The notes under the pieces were generated by a model that was given only the letters and a program-made list of their open reading frames with translations, ran no database searches and was not told the origin of the DNA. Below are positions 22,884 through 34,243 of a DNA stretch of 64,000 nt, piece after piece. Numbering within the stretch: the stretch's first letter is position 1; each line of letters opens with the position of its first letter. The stretch comes from Lineolata rhizophorae (Eukaryota > Ascomycota > Dothideomycetes > Lineolatales > Lineolataceae), in assembly GCA_010093515.1 (NCBI GenBank), contig MU001679.1, positions 65,498 to 129,497 on the forward strand, given 5' to 3'. The position numbers and the translations under genes are program-made.

Positions 22884-24875
22884 TTTTTCTGCCGGTTGTT
22901 TGGGGGGGAGCTTTTTTTCTTTTCTGCTGGTCAGGCGAAGGCGGTGTGCAAAATGTTTTGGTGCAAGGGAAACGGTGCTCAGGTGCTGCTCTCAACCCCT
23001 GTAACGAGCCAGATAGCTCCGTGCGCCGGCCGCTCTCTTATAATGTCGCTCGGAGGGTCGAAAATAAAGCAAATCTCGCTTGGAGCAGGGCGGATACGGC
23101 AACAATTGCGATAGGGCAGCTCCTATCCTTTATTTTTCTTTTTGCTTGGCTCGGGCAGGAGGCGGAGAGAGCACCGGCGAGCAGACGGGGAGTGGTGGAG
23201 GGCAGCGGGAGAGCCGGGGCGCGGGCTTTTCTTGACGGCCGGCGGGCGGGGAAAGCTCAATAGCAGCGGGGACGAAGGGCAAGGGGCATACAAACCTGCG
23301 GATCGCGACTGGCTCCTCCACGCAATTAAGGCGAGGAAGGGGCCCTGGCTGCAGGGCGCGGCTCGCGGGGAGGCAGGGAAGGCGCGACGCGGGCGACCGC
23401 ACGGCGCGAATGCAATCTGGGCGGGTTTGAGCGGGTGGAAAGGGCGGCGCGACGCCTCCGCCTGCGGTATGACGGTGGTGATACGGCGGGCGGCGAGGGA
23501 GGACCGACCGGAGGGCAGCAAGGGAGGAACCAGCGGAGCTCGGGAGGAAAGAGGGACGGCGGCCGGCACGCACTTATCGCCGCAGCTCGGAGCCGGTCAG
23601 GTGAACTGAGCTGCTGCTGCCCCTCCCGACAAATTCTCGGAGGCGACTTCTACGAGGCTGTTGGCGGGCTGGCGAGCCGAAGAGGACGGGTGTTGTTCGG
23701 GGAAGGAGGGCCCGCAAGCTCAACCGCAAGAGGTGGTAGCTACCGGGCCTTGTACATTCCTAGCTGTCGCGCGCGACCGGGCCCAGGCCGCCAGGGACCG
23801 CCGGCGCTAGCAAAATGGTTGAGCGGGCATGCAGCCACCTCCCGGACGCCCCAGGGGCTCCCGCCCCCTCGGGCAGCCGGGCCATCGCCGGGGGACGAGC
23901 CAAGAGATTCTTTTTGTTGACGGGCGGGCAGAGTTGCACGCTCTCCCGTTACGTAGCCAGGCACCGAGTACATGCTGCGTACGTATGTAGTATGCACGCA
24001 GACAGGTGGTACATACAGAAGCACATGTACGTAGTATGTACGTGCCCAGCCCCGTCTCAAGCAAAAATTGGGCGCCTTTTCCGACTGGCGGCCGTGCGAG
24101 GCAAATTGCATCGAACTGTTGAGAGCTCGGGGCGGGCAGGCCCGGGCGAAGCTTCTGGGCCGGGGGCCATGACGGCATGCTGGGGTGGAGACGTGCAGGC
24201 TGCAGGGCGGTGGGCGGCGCGCTAGCGCCAATTGAGCCCTCAACGTCTGCCCCATCAAGAAACTTTGGGGCGGCCCACGGGAGCCCGCTCGGGCCAACCG
24301 CGCCCAGCAATTCTGCCCGCCGCCCGCTCACCGCGTTGGACCTCGCGGCCTGCTGCTGGTCGTTCCTGCACGGCCTGCGTTGCTGCCGCCTTCCTTCCCT
24401 GCCCGTGGCCCCGTCCCCATCCGTCCGGCTCTTGCCCAACGCCCACGGCTTCAACCAGGTGCTGATCAATTAATACCCGCAACTTATCTGGCTCCTTCCC
24501 TCTGTCCCGTCGACTGCTCCTCCCCATTACGCACTGCCCTCGTGCCCGGTCTTAGCGACGCGCACCGCTCCCCCCCCCGTCGTCCGCTCGAGAAGCCGAG
24601 GCTTGCTCCCTCTCTTCCTCACTTTTTGCATCACCTCGCGACCATCACCCGCAAAGGCAGACACGGCGGACCGGAATCTTTCTCCCCCGGCGCGCTCCGT
24701 TTCTCATCGCCTTTGTGGAACACCGTCGCCGCGTCCCTCATGAGCGCGTGCTTCCGTCGCCGCTAAATACGCCCCAATTGCGTCTCAATTGCGCTTCCGC
24801 TCCCTTAGAAAGCCTACCTCTCTCTTTTTCTCCCCGTGTGATACCCTTCCTCCCGCTCTCACCCGTCCCGCAACA
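22884..24875. promoter_or_regulatory. Bidirectional FAS1/FAS2 promoter region
   Basis: These 2 kb separate the two subunit genes of one enzyme and must hold both promoters and 5' UTRs. They are GC-rich, with a TATAAT-like stretch at about 23037 on the FAS1 side and pyrimidine-rich tracts before the FAS2 ATG. CCTCGG, the core I recall for the fatty-acid regulators FarA/FarB of Aspergillus, occurs at 23867-23872 and, inverted, at 24596-24601. Two copies are not more than chance allows in DNA this GC-rich. TACGTA palindromes cluster at 23950, 23980 and 24028. Open frames across the region look like chance products of high GC. Confidence 0.6.
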
Positions 24876-27800
24876 ATGCCCCCCGCCATGTCCCCCGAAG
24901 TCGAGCAGGAGCTCGCCCACACGCTGCTGGTCGAGCTGCTGGCCTACCAGTTCGCGTCGCCGGTGCGGTGGATCGAGACGCAGGACGTGATCCTCGGCGA
25001 CCGCAAGACGGAGCGCATCGTCGAGATTGGCCCCGCCGACACGCTCGGCGTCATGGCCAAGCGCACCCTCGCCTCCAAGTACGAGGCCCACGACGCCGCC
25101 CTCTCGGTCCAGCGCCAGATTTACTGCTACTCAAAGGACACCAAGGACATTTACTACGACGTCGACCCCGTGGAGGAGGAAGCAGAGGCTGCCCCAGCCC
25201 CGGCTGGTGATGCCTCGTCTTCGGCTCCGCCGCCCGCGGCTGGTGCCCCCGCTCCCGCTCCCGCTGCTGCGGCTTCGCCTCCGCCGAGTGCAGGTCCGGC
25301 CGTTGCGGTGCCAGACGCACCCGTATCGGCAACGGACGTGCTCAGGACATTGGTGGCTCAGAAGCTCAAGAAGCCGCTCATGGAGATCCCCTTGAGCAAA
25401 GCCATCAAGGACCTCGTAGGAGGTGAGATTCCGCAAACACCCCCGTGCACCTTGTTCTAGAGGCCAATCGGGTGGTCTACAGACTATATACACTAACGTG
25501 AAAATTCCCCTTGCAACGACAGGCAAGTCGACACTGCAGAACGAGATCCTCGGAGACCTAGGCAAGGAGTTTGGTTCTACACCCGAGAAGCCCGAAGATA
25601 CCCCGCTCGATGAGCTTGGAGCATCGATGCAGCCTACCTTCAACGGTCAGCTGGGCAAGCAGTCCTCGTCGCTGATTGCACGAATGGTCTCGTCCAAGAT
25701 GCCGGGAGGCTTCAACATCACCGCGGTGCGCAAGCACTTGGAGACTCGGTGGGGTCTCGGGCCCGGCAGGCAAGATGGCGTTCTCCTCCTCGCGCTTACT
25801 GCGGAGCCCGCCAACCGTCTCGGCTCCGAGAACGACGGCAAGGCCTGGCTTGACGACATGGCCAACAAGTACGCCGCGAACGCGGGTATTAACTTGTCCA
25901 CCGCCGCGGCGGGTGGCGATAGTGGCTCCGGCGGCGGTGGCATGATGATGGACCCCGCCGCCATTGACGCCCTCACCAAGGACCAGCGCGCCCTATTCAA
26001 GCAGCAGCTCGAGCTGTTCGCCCGGTACCTCAAGATGGATCTCCGCGCAGGCGACAAGGCGTTTGTTGCCGAGAAGCAGTCGGCGGCGGCCCTCGAAGCC
26101 CAGCTGGACCTCTGGAGCGCCGAGCACGGCGACTTCTACGCCACGGGCATCGAGCCGTCCTTCAACCCGCTCAAGTCGCGCGTCTACGACTCGGCCTGGA
26201 ACTGGGCGCGCCAGGACGCGCTCAGCATGTACTACGACATCATATTCGGACGGCTCAAGGCCGTGGATCGCGAGATCGTCAGCCGCTGCATCACCATCAT
26301 GAACCGATCGAACCCGCGCCTGCTCGACTTCATGCAGTACCACATCGACCACTGTCCGACGGAGCGTGGTGAGACGTACGAGCTGGCCAAGGAGCTCGGC
26401 CAGCAGCTCATCGAGAACTGCAAGGATGTGCTGAACGAGTCGCCCGTGTACAAGGACGTTGCGATGCCGACGGCGCCGCATATGGAGATCGATGCCCGCG
26501 GCAATATGAACTACTCGGAGGTGCCGCGGCCCAGCGTACGCAAGCTGGAGCACTACGTGCGCGAGATGGCCGACGGCGGTAAGCTGTCGGAATACGGCAA
26601 CCGGACCAAGGTGCAAAACGACCTGCAGCGCATCTACAAGCTCATCCGCCAGCAGCACAAGATGTCCAAGGCATCGCAGCTGCAGATCAAGACCCTGTAC
26701 GCCAACGTGATTCGCTCGCTGTCGATGAACGAGGGCCAGATCATCCCGCACGAGAACGGCAAGAATGGCCGCAAGAACGGCCGCAACGGCCGTATCAGCG
26801 GCAAGCAGGGCAAGGTGGAAACGATTCCGTTCCTCCACCTAAAGCGCAAGGACGACCATGGTTGGGAGTACAGCAAGAAGTTGACGGGCGTCTACTTGGA
26901 CTGCTTGGAGCAAGCTGCGCGCGCTGGCGTCACCTTCCAGGGCAAGTACGCTCTCATGACCGGTGCAGGGGCTGGCTCCATCGGTGCGGAGGTTCTCCAG
27001 GGCCTCATCAGTGGCGGCGCCAAGGTCATTGTTACGACGAGCCGCTTCTCTCGTGAAGTCAACGAGTACTATCAACAAATGTACGCGCGGTACGGCGCTC
27101 GCGGTTCGCAGCTCACCGTGGTGCCGTTCAACCAGGGCAGCAAGCAGGACGTCGAGGCGCTCGTCAACTATATCTATGACGACAAGAAGGGCTTAGGCTG
27201 GGACCTCGACTATGTGGTGCCCTTCGCGGCCATCTCGGAGAACGGCCGCGAGATCGACGGCCTCGACTCCAAGTCGGAGCTCGCGCACCGCATCATGCTG
27301 ACGAACCTTCTCCGGCTACTCGGCTGCGTTAAGGTCCAGAAGCAGGAGCGTGGCTTCGAGACGAGACCCGCTCAGGTCATCCTTCCGCTGTCACCCAACC
27401 ACGGCACCTTTGGCAACGACGGCTTGTACGCCGAGTCCAAGATTGCTCTTGAGACCCTGTTCAGCCGGTGGCACTCGGAGAGCTGGGGCAGCTACCTTAC
27501 CATCTGTGGCGCTATCATTGGCTGGACTCGCGGTACGGGTCTCATGGCGGGCAACAACATCGTGGCGGAGGGCATCGAGAAGTACGGCGTGCGCACCTTC
27601 TCGCAGCAGGAGATGGCCTTCAACTTGCTCGGCCTGATGGCGCCGGCGATCGTCAATCTCTGCCAGGTCGAGCCGGTCTGGGCCGACCTCAATGGCGGCT
27701 TCCAGTACATCCCCAACCTCAAAGACGTCATGACGGAGCTGCGCAAGGAGTACATGGAGACGAGCGAGATCCGCAAGGCGGTGACCAAGGAGACGGCCAT

Positions 27801-30213
27801 CGAAAACAAGATCGTCAACGGCGAACAGAGCGAGGACCTCTACAAGAAGGTGACGGTGCAGCCGCGTGCGAACCTCAAGTTCGACTTCCCAAATCTGCCG
27901 GACTGGGAGACGGAGGTCCAGCCGCTCAACGACGACCTCAAGGGCATGGTTGACCTCGAGAAGGTGGTCGTCGTCACCGGCTTTTCTGAAGTGGGGCCCT
28001 GGGGCAATTCTCGCACCCGCTGGGAGATGGAGGCGTTTGGCGAGTTTTCGCTCGAGGGCTGTGTCGAGATGGCTTGGATCATGGGCCTGATCAAGAACCA
28101 TAACGGCCCGCTCAAGGGCAAGCCGTACTCGGGCTGGGTCGACGCCAAGTCGGGCGAGCCCGTCGACGACAAGGACGTCAAGGTCAAGTACGAGAAGCAC
28201 ATCCTGGACCACTCGGGCATCCGCCTCATCGAGCCAGAGCTGTTCAACGGCTACGACCCGCACAAGAAGCAGATGCTGCAGGAGGTGCAAATCGAGGAGG
28301 ACCTGGACCCGTTCGAGGCATCCAAGGAGACGGCCGAGGAGTTCAAGCGCGAGCATGGCGACAAAGTGGAGATCTTCGAGATACCGGAGACTGGCGAGTA
28401 CACGGTCCGGCTCAAGAAGGGCGCGGCCTTGCTCATTCCCAAGGCGCTCCGCTTCGACCGCTTTGTGGCGGGCCAGATCCCAACGGGCTGGGACGCGCGC
28501 CGCTACGGCGTTCCCGAGGACATCATCGAGCAGGTGGACCCGGTGACGCTTTTCGTGCTCGTGTCGACGGCCGAGTCGCTGCTGTCGTCGGGTATCACGG
28601 ACCCGTACGAATTCTACAAGTACGTGCACATCTCCGAGGTGGGCAACTGCATCGGGTCCGGCATCGGCGGCACCAGCGCGCTGCGCGGCATGTACAAGGA
28701 CCGCTACCTCGACAAGCCGCTCCAGAAGGACATCTTGCAGGAGTCTTTCATCAACACGATGAGCGCGTGGGTCAACATGCTGCTGCTCTCGTCGACGGGG
28801 CCCATCAAGACGCCCGTCGGCGCCTGCGCCACGGCCGTCGAGTCGGTCGACATCGGCTACGACACCATCGTCGAGGGCAAAGCGCGCGTCTGCTTCGTCG
28901 GCGGCTTCGACGACTTCCAGGAGGAGGGCTCGTACGAGTTCGCTAACATGAAGGCCACGTCCAACGCCGAGGACGAGGTGGCGCACGGCCGCACCCCGCG
29001 CGAGATGTCGCGTCCCACGACCACGACGCGCAACGGCTTCATGGAGTCGCAGGGCTGTGGCATGCAGATCATCATGGACGCGCGGCTCGCGCTCGACATG
29101 GGCGTGCCCATCTACGGTATCCTGGGCTTCACGGCCACGGCAACAGACAAGATCGGCCGGTCGGTGCCGGCGCCTGGCCAGGGCCTGCTCACGACGGCGC
29201 GCGAGATGCCGTCCAAGTTCCCGTCGCCCTTGCTCGACATCAAGTATCGCAAGCGGCAGATGGAGCTGCGGCGCGCGCAGATCAAGCAGTGGCAGGAGGC
29301 CGAGTACATGTATCTGCAGGAGGAGGTCGGGGCCATGAAGTCGGCCGACGCCGGCTTCGACGCGACCGAGTACGTGGAGGAGCGCACGGGCCATATCGAC
29401 CGCGAGGCGCGCCGGCAGGAGAAGGAGGCGCTCAACAGCCTGGGCAACAACTTCTGGAAGCAAGACCCGCGTATCGCGCCGCTGCGAGGGGCGCTGGCAA
29501 CGTGGGGTCTCACCATCGACGACTTAGGCGTAGCGTCATTCCACGGCACGAGCACGAAGGCCAACGACAAGAACGAGAGCGACGTGGTGTGCCAGCAGCT
29601 ACGGCACCTGGGGCGGTCAAAGGGCAACGCGCTGCCGGGAATCTTCCAGAAGTACCTAACGGGCCACCCCAAGGGCGCGGCGGGCGCGTGGATGTTCAAC
29701 GGCTGCCTGCAGGTGCTCAACACAGGCCTAGTGCCCGGCAACCGCAACGCCGACAACGTCGACGACGCGCTCGAGCAGTACGACTACATCGTGTACCCGT
29801 CGCGCACGATCCAGACGGACGGCATCAAGGCCTTCTCGCTCACGTCGTTCGGCTTCGGCCAGAAGGGCGCCCAGGCCATCGGCATCCACCCCAAGTACCT
29901 CTTCGCCACGCTCGACAAGGCCGAGTACGCCAACTACCGCGGGAAAGTCGCCGCCCGCCAGAAGCGCGCCTACCGCTTCTTTCACGACGGCCTCGTCTCC
30001 AACACCATGTTCCGCGCAAAGGCTGCGAGCCCTTACGCCGACGCCCTCCAGTCAAAGGTCTTCCTGGACCCCGCTGCCCGCGTCGCGCCAGACGCCCGCT
30101 CCGCCGAGCTCGCCTACCCGGCGAAACCGGCGCCGCCCAGCGCGGCCGAGGCCCGCCGCGCGGACGAGACGCGCCGCGTCGCGGAGACGCTCGCGGCGTC
30201 GGCCATGGCGGCG

Positions 30214-30246
<33 letters not shown>

Positions 30247-30693
30247 AGCGCCCAAGGCGGCGCCGACCGACGCGTCGGGGTCGACGTCGAGAGCGTCGAC
30301 GCCATCCCCGTGGACAACGACACCTTCCTCGAGCGCAACTTCTCGGCCGCGGAGCGCGAGTACTGCGCCGGGGCGCCGGACCCGCGCGCGTCGCTCGCGG
30401 GCCGCTGGGCGGCCAAGGAGGCGGTGTTCAAGGCGCTCGGGGTGGCGAGCGCGGGGGGTGGGGCGCCGTTGGTGGAGATTGAGATTGTGGCGGTGGGGGA
30501 GGAGAGGGGGGCGGGCGGCAAGGGGAGGGATGGCGGCAAGGCCGGGGGGAGGGCGAAGGGGAAGGGAGGGCCTAGGGTGGTGTTGAAGGGGGAGGCGGAG
30601 AGGAGGGCCCGCGAGGCGGGCGTGAGGGAGGTGAGTGTTAGTATTAGTCATGGGGCGGGGCAGGCTGTTGCGGTGGCGGTGGCGGTGGTGTAG
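24876..30693 (+). CDS. FAS2: Fatty acid synthase alpha subunit FAS2, two exons, 1905 aa
   Basis: This is the alpha chain of the type I fungal fatty acid synthase. Exons are 24876-25422 and 25523-30693, joined in phase 1 to read [17 protein letters not shown]. That segment holds the acyl-carrier phosphopantetheine Ser (about residue 185). Order of domains: the end of the malonyl/palmitoyl transferase fold ([12 protein letters not shown] to [10 protein letters not shown]), an Ala/Pro linker, ACP, ketoreductase with [14 protein letters not shown] (near 660), ketosynthase with active-site Cys in [10 protein letters not shown] (near 1282), and C-terminal phosphopantetheinyl transferase ([12 protein letters not shown], then [14 protein letters not shown]). 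The linker before the last domain contains an Ala-Asp repeat, and the last domain has a Gly/Lys/Arg-rich insertion near residue 1850. The total is slightly longer than usual for the family. The start chosen gives [13 protein letters not shown]; Met5 is a possible alternative. Confidence 0.97.
30214..30246 (+). repeat. (GCCGAC)n hexamer repeat inside FAS2
   Basis: Five and a half perfect copies of GCCGAC encode alternating Ala-Asp in the linker between ketosynthase and phosphopantetheinyl transferase. Being a multiple of three, length changes would keep the frame. It is expected to be polymorphic between strains. Confidence 0.85.
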
Positions 30694-31711
30694 GGGGTTA
30701 GGATGGGGGGTTGGGAGGGGGGTTGGATGGGGTTGTTTTTGTTGTGTGCATTATTGGTTTTTTTTTTGCCCCGGTATGTGTGTGTGTTGCGTGGTTGTTT
30801 TGAGTATGGTTAGATTGCGATTTTGTGGTGAGGCTAAGTGGGTTTTGGAAGAGCCCTTTTCTTTTTGCTTTGTGACCTACGAAGCCGTGGCTTTTTTGGT
30901 TCGTTTTTGCCGTTGGGTTACGTGCATGTTGGCGTTTTCCCTTTCTTTGGTGTGTTTTTATTTTGTGCTTTGCGGGGCTGGAAGAAAAAGAATGAGACGC
31001 TGTGTGGCGGGCTGGCGGTGGGAGATTCCTGGGAAGGTTTGCGGATTTGTATACGCTGGAAAGGGCTGGGTACTAGTATACCAGAGTACTAGAGGGGTGT
31101 GGAAGTGGGAGGAATGTAAAATGGAAGGGTCGGAGTAGGGGAGCGCGAAGGATGGGAGAGAGAGACGTTGGTTTTAGCTAGCTACGTACGCAGTACTAAT
31201 AGATTTTCCTTCCTCTTTCGTTAATGGAAGTCTGGCGTGACTAGTCGTTTGAGATTGAGTATATTTGCAATCCGTTTGTGTTGTCGTAATATGCGAGGCT
31301 AGTACGTACTATGTACGTTGCAAGTAAGTCTGAGCGCGAGTCACGTACTTGTCCAATGTCGGCGAAGGAAAAGTCAACGCCACCACCGCGCACCGCCACA
31401 CGTCCGTGTGCGCCACTTTGCAGGTCGGTATGACGTTGGACGCCGACCTATCACACTTGCGCAAGCCAAGCCAGGCGATCTCGGGAGTCCGCGAGGAAAG
31501 AAAAGAAGCCAGTTCCTATCTCTCCAACCTGCCTCCCCATCCGAGCTCCGCGTCACAAGGGTGTCTCTCTCTCTCCGAAAAGCCTTGTCGCACACTAGAG
31601 AGCTTTCTTCGCAAACATTGGCGGCAACTGAGCTGCTCTCGCACACGCCTCCCCTCCCTCCCTCGACCCCCCAAACCACCAGGCCGCTCTACGCGCAACG
31701 GAGCGGCGACC
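30694..31711. other. FAS2 3' UTR and promoter of the oxidoreductase-like gene
   Basis: About 1 kb, strongly T/G-rich from 30694 to about 31100 (the likely FAS2 3' UTR). A short stretch with TACGTA palindromes at 31183 and 31303 follows. From about 31330 the sequence is the presumed promoter and leader of the next plus-strand gene. Frames here have no recognisable content. Confidence 0.55.
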
Positions 31712-32842
31712 ATGGAGCTCCCGGCCCTGCGCCGCCTCCTCCTCACCGCCCGCGCAGGCGCTCCCACTTCCTCGCTTCGGCCCTTGAGACTCACATGCGC
31801 GTCATGCGGCCGCGAGCAGCGGCAGCGGGTAGCGCTCGGCGGGACCGCCGCCGCGGGCGCGCGGCGATGGGGCTCCAGCGCTCGCGAGGCGATGGGGTAC
31901 GACGACGACGAGGCAGGGGAGGCCACGGGGGTTCCGCGGCGCAGAATCGCGCCGGCGGGCGGGCAGGCGACGCCGCTGGAGGGCTTCTACGCCGGTGAGC
32001 TGCCGCCTCTCCGTTTCTCCTCGTCCCCCCCTCGACACACACACATACATACATACGCACACACACCCCGCAGCACGAGCAGCCCAGCTAACCAACGCCA
32101 AACATCTTTCTCCCCCGGCGCAGAACTCCTCTCCAACCCCTCGGCGCCGCACGCGCGCGCCCGCCGCCGCCGCCCCACGGCCCCCGACCCCGTCGCCCCG
32201 CCCGCCTCCTCCAGCCAAGCGGCCGGCTCGCGCGCGTCGGCCGCGGGCGGCGCGGCCCGCACCGACGGCGGGGCGGGCGAAGAGCACGAGCACGAGCGCG
32301 AGCACGCGCCCGCGGACGGCGAGGACGAGGAGGGCGAGGCGGGGCTGTCGGCGGCGGCGCGGCGGGCGCGGGTCGTGTTCGGCAGCCGGCTGGCGGGGCC
32401 GGGGCGGCGGGCGGAGCGGCTGCGGCGGGCGCGGCGGGTGGCGGGCGTGCTGGTGCCGCCGCGGCCGGCGGAGCCGGACAACTGCTGCATGAGCGGGTGC
32501 GTCAACTGCGTGTGGGACGCGTATCGGGAGGAGGTGGAGGAGTGGGCGGCGGCGAGGCGGGAGGTGGAGAGGAGGGTGGGGGGTGCGGGTGAGGGGGGCG
32601 AGGGAGCGGACGAGGGGGGGGAGCCCGGCCATGTGCTGAGGAGTGTGGATGATGATGGGGGGGGCAGCGAGACGAATTGGGGGGGCGGGCCGGGGCTGGA
32701 GGAGTTGACGGGGGGGAGGGCCGGTGCGAGGGCCGACGAGGAGGATTTGTTTAGGGGCGTGCCGGTCGGGATTAGGGAATTTATGCGGACGGAGAAGAGG
32801 TTGCAGGAGCGGCATCGGAGGGAGGGCACGGTCGGGGGGTAG
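31712..32842 (+). CDS. Oxidoreductase-like domain protein (OXLD1 type), two exons, 333 aa
   Basis: The diagnostic segment is PDNCCMSGCVNCVWDAYREE near the middle of the second exon. This Cys-rich block is the signature of the short oxidoreductase-like domain found in animal OXLD1 and in fungal mitochondrial proteins of unknown biochemical role. The N-terminus (MELPALRRLLLTARAGAPTS) is Arg- and Leu-rich without acids, consistent with a mitochondrial presequence. Exons are 31712-31994 and 32124-32842; the intron has donor GTGAGC, branch GCTAAC and acceptor GCGCAG. The intron is 129 nt and contains no stop, so an unspliced product would also be open. Outside the Cys block the protein is low-complexity (Ala/Arg before it, Gly/Glu after it), so exact boundaries there are less sure. 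A C-terminal GIREFMRTEKRLQERH stretch resembles the ends of fungal relatives. Confidence 0.75.
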   Translation: MELPALRRLLLTARAGAPTSSLRPLRLTCASCGREQRQRVALGGTAAAGARRWGSSAREAMGYDDDEAGEATGVPRRRIAPAGGQATPLEGFYAGELPPLRFSSSPPRHTHIHTYAHTPRSTSSPANQRQTSFSPGAELLSNPSAPHARARRRRPTAPDPVAPPASSSQAAGSRASAAGGAARTDGGAGEEHEHEREHAPADGEDEEGEAGLSAAARRARVVFGSRLAGPGRRAERLRRARRVAGVLVPPRPAEPDNCCMSGCVNCVWDAYREEVEEWAAARREVERRVGGAGEGGEGADEGGEPGHVLRSVDDDGGGSETNWGGGPGLEELTGGRAGARADEEDLFRGVPVGIREFMRTEKRLQERHRREGTVGG

Positions 32843-32959
32843 GAGGAGCTTCTTTTTGAACATGGTGTCTTGGAATGGGCTTTTTGGCGCTTTTGTGAGC
32901 GTGGCGGGGCGTTGTGGATACCATTTTGCTTTTTGTACTTTTCGTTCCAGATGAGGTGG

Positions 32960-33180
32960 AGGGGTTCAGTGGCAGCTTGTACATACGAGTGTGTAAGTGG
33001 CAGCATGACTGTGCGTCGGAAATAGATATCGTTCTAGAGACCACAAGTGTCACTCGCAATGCTAACTCATTTTGAGTGTTCTCCATGTGAAGAGGGGTTC
33101 AGCGGTGGTTTGTATGTATGAACATGGGTAGAAGTGTAACTGTGCTTTGAAAATAGGTGCAGGTTTAGAGATCACAAACG
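32960..33180. repeat. Diverged tandem duplication, about 88 bp units
   Basis: A unit starting AGGGGTTCAGTGGCAGCTTG at 32960 (to about 33047) is repeated at 33092 (to about 33180), starting AGGGGTTCAGCGGTGGTTTG. Both copies continue through recognisable TAAGTGGCAGCATGACTGTG / AGAAGTGTAACTGTG and TTCTAGAGACCACAA / GTTTAGAGATCACAA blocks. Most differences are C/T or G/A transitions. It lies just downstream of the oxidoreductase-like gene. Confidence 0.65.
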
Positions 33181-34129
33181 ACATTCATACTATCGAGGCC
33201 GTATTGAGAATGCGCCACACGAGCCACTTATTTTATATACAAAGAAGCGTCCAGGAATGTTCTGCTTCACGTTCTAATACGTTCCAGCCCGACGTGGTGG
33301 TCTCAAAGCTCAAATCCACCCGTGACTGCGCCCCGTAGTCCGATCAATTCGGCGTTACCATCATCGACGCTCGTCTCCAACGCACCCGCACATTCCACAC
33401 TCAACCCACTCTCCTCCTCTTGTGGTCGAGCACCACCTTCGCCCTCTCCAAAGTCTATGCCCGGCGGAATATCGTCCACCTCCAACGCCAGCGACACAAT
33501 TGGGCAGGGAACAAAAGTGAAGATTGATGCTATCTAGGACAAGCTAACGCTCTTGCCAATTCACGTTCTCCTCCGCCTCGATTAAGAAATCAGCGTGCTC
33601 GCTGGTGTCGTGCTCCAACTGTTGATCGCACATCAGCGACGACGGAAGCGGACCATGACAGAGTAGAAGTAAATGTTTCTCTTTGCGGGACGCTGGGGAG
33701 CCTTCAAAACACGCTACTGGCCACCGACTTTGCGTCAAGTCGGTCAGTTTATGGCCAACAGATGAAAATGACGCCAACTCTTCCCTGGAGAGTGATTCGT
33801 CCGGGACACATACTCGGAACTTATTGGGTTCCGATTCATCAAGCAGCACTACGAAACGTCCCTCGCCAAACGCTCCTTCGACATTGGCGAGAGGCCAATG
33901 GTAAACCGTTGCTCGCGCTCCAAAGCATGTCGCATCCCCCCGAACAAGGCTGCCGAGAACGAGAAGATATTCACCTCCCCGATAGTGTGTGGCATGATGC
34001 GTGCCGCCCTCAGAGCCTCCGTCTCAACCCGAATCTCTCGACCGGTGGGATATGATTGAGTCCCAGAGGTTATCCGCACTCTAGCAGCCCTCCTTCCCCG
34101 TTCCCTACTTTTTCCTTTTTGATTTTGGA

Positions 34130-34243
34130 GAAGTTTTGTCAAATCTGACTAATCCGACTCTGACCGTCTTCAACGTCTGTTCCCCACTTCCCCACCAGAA
34201 GTTTCGTCAAGCCTGACGGGTCTGAGTCCGACCGTCCTTGCCG
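34130..34243. repeat. Imperfect direct repeat, about 46 bp units
   Basis: GAAGTTTTGTCAAATCTGAC at 34130 and GAAGTTTCGTCAAGCCTGAC at 34198 begin two related units. Each continues into a CCGACTCTGACCGTC / CCGACCGTCC block. Differences are mainly transitions. No coding frame is associated. Confidence 0.5.

Noticed and set aside
23142-23609. Frames in the FAS1/FAS2 intergenic region
   Set aside because: Overlapping frames on both strands, GC-driven composition and promoter location argue against a gene.
27391-29463. 690-codon open frame on the minus strand inside FAS2
   Set aside because: It is antisense to well-conserved ketoreductase/ketosynthase codons; the Leu/Arg/Asp-rich translation is what GC-rich third positions produce.
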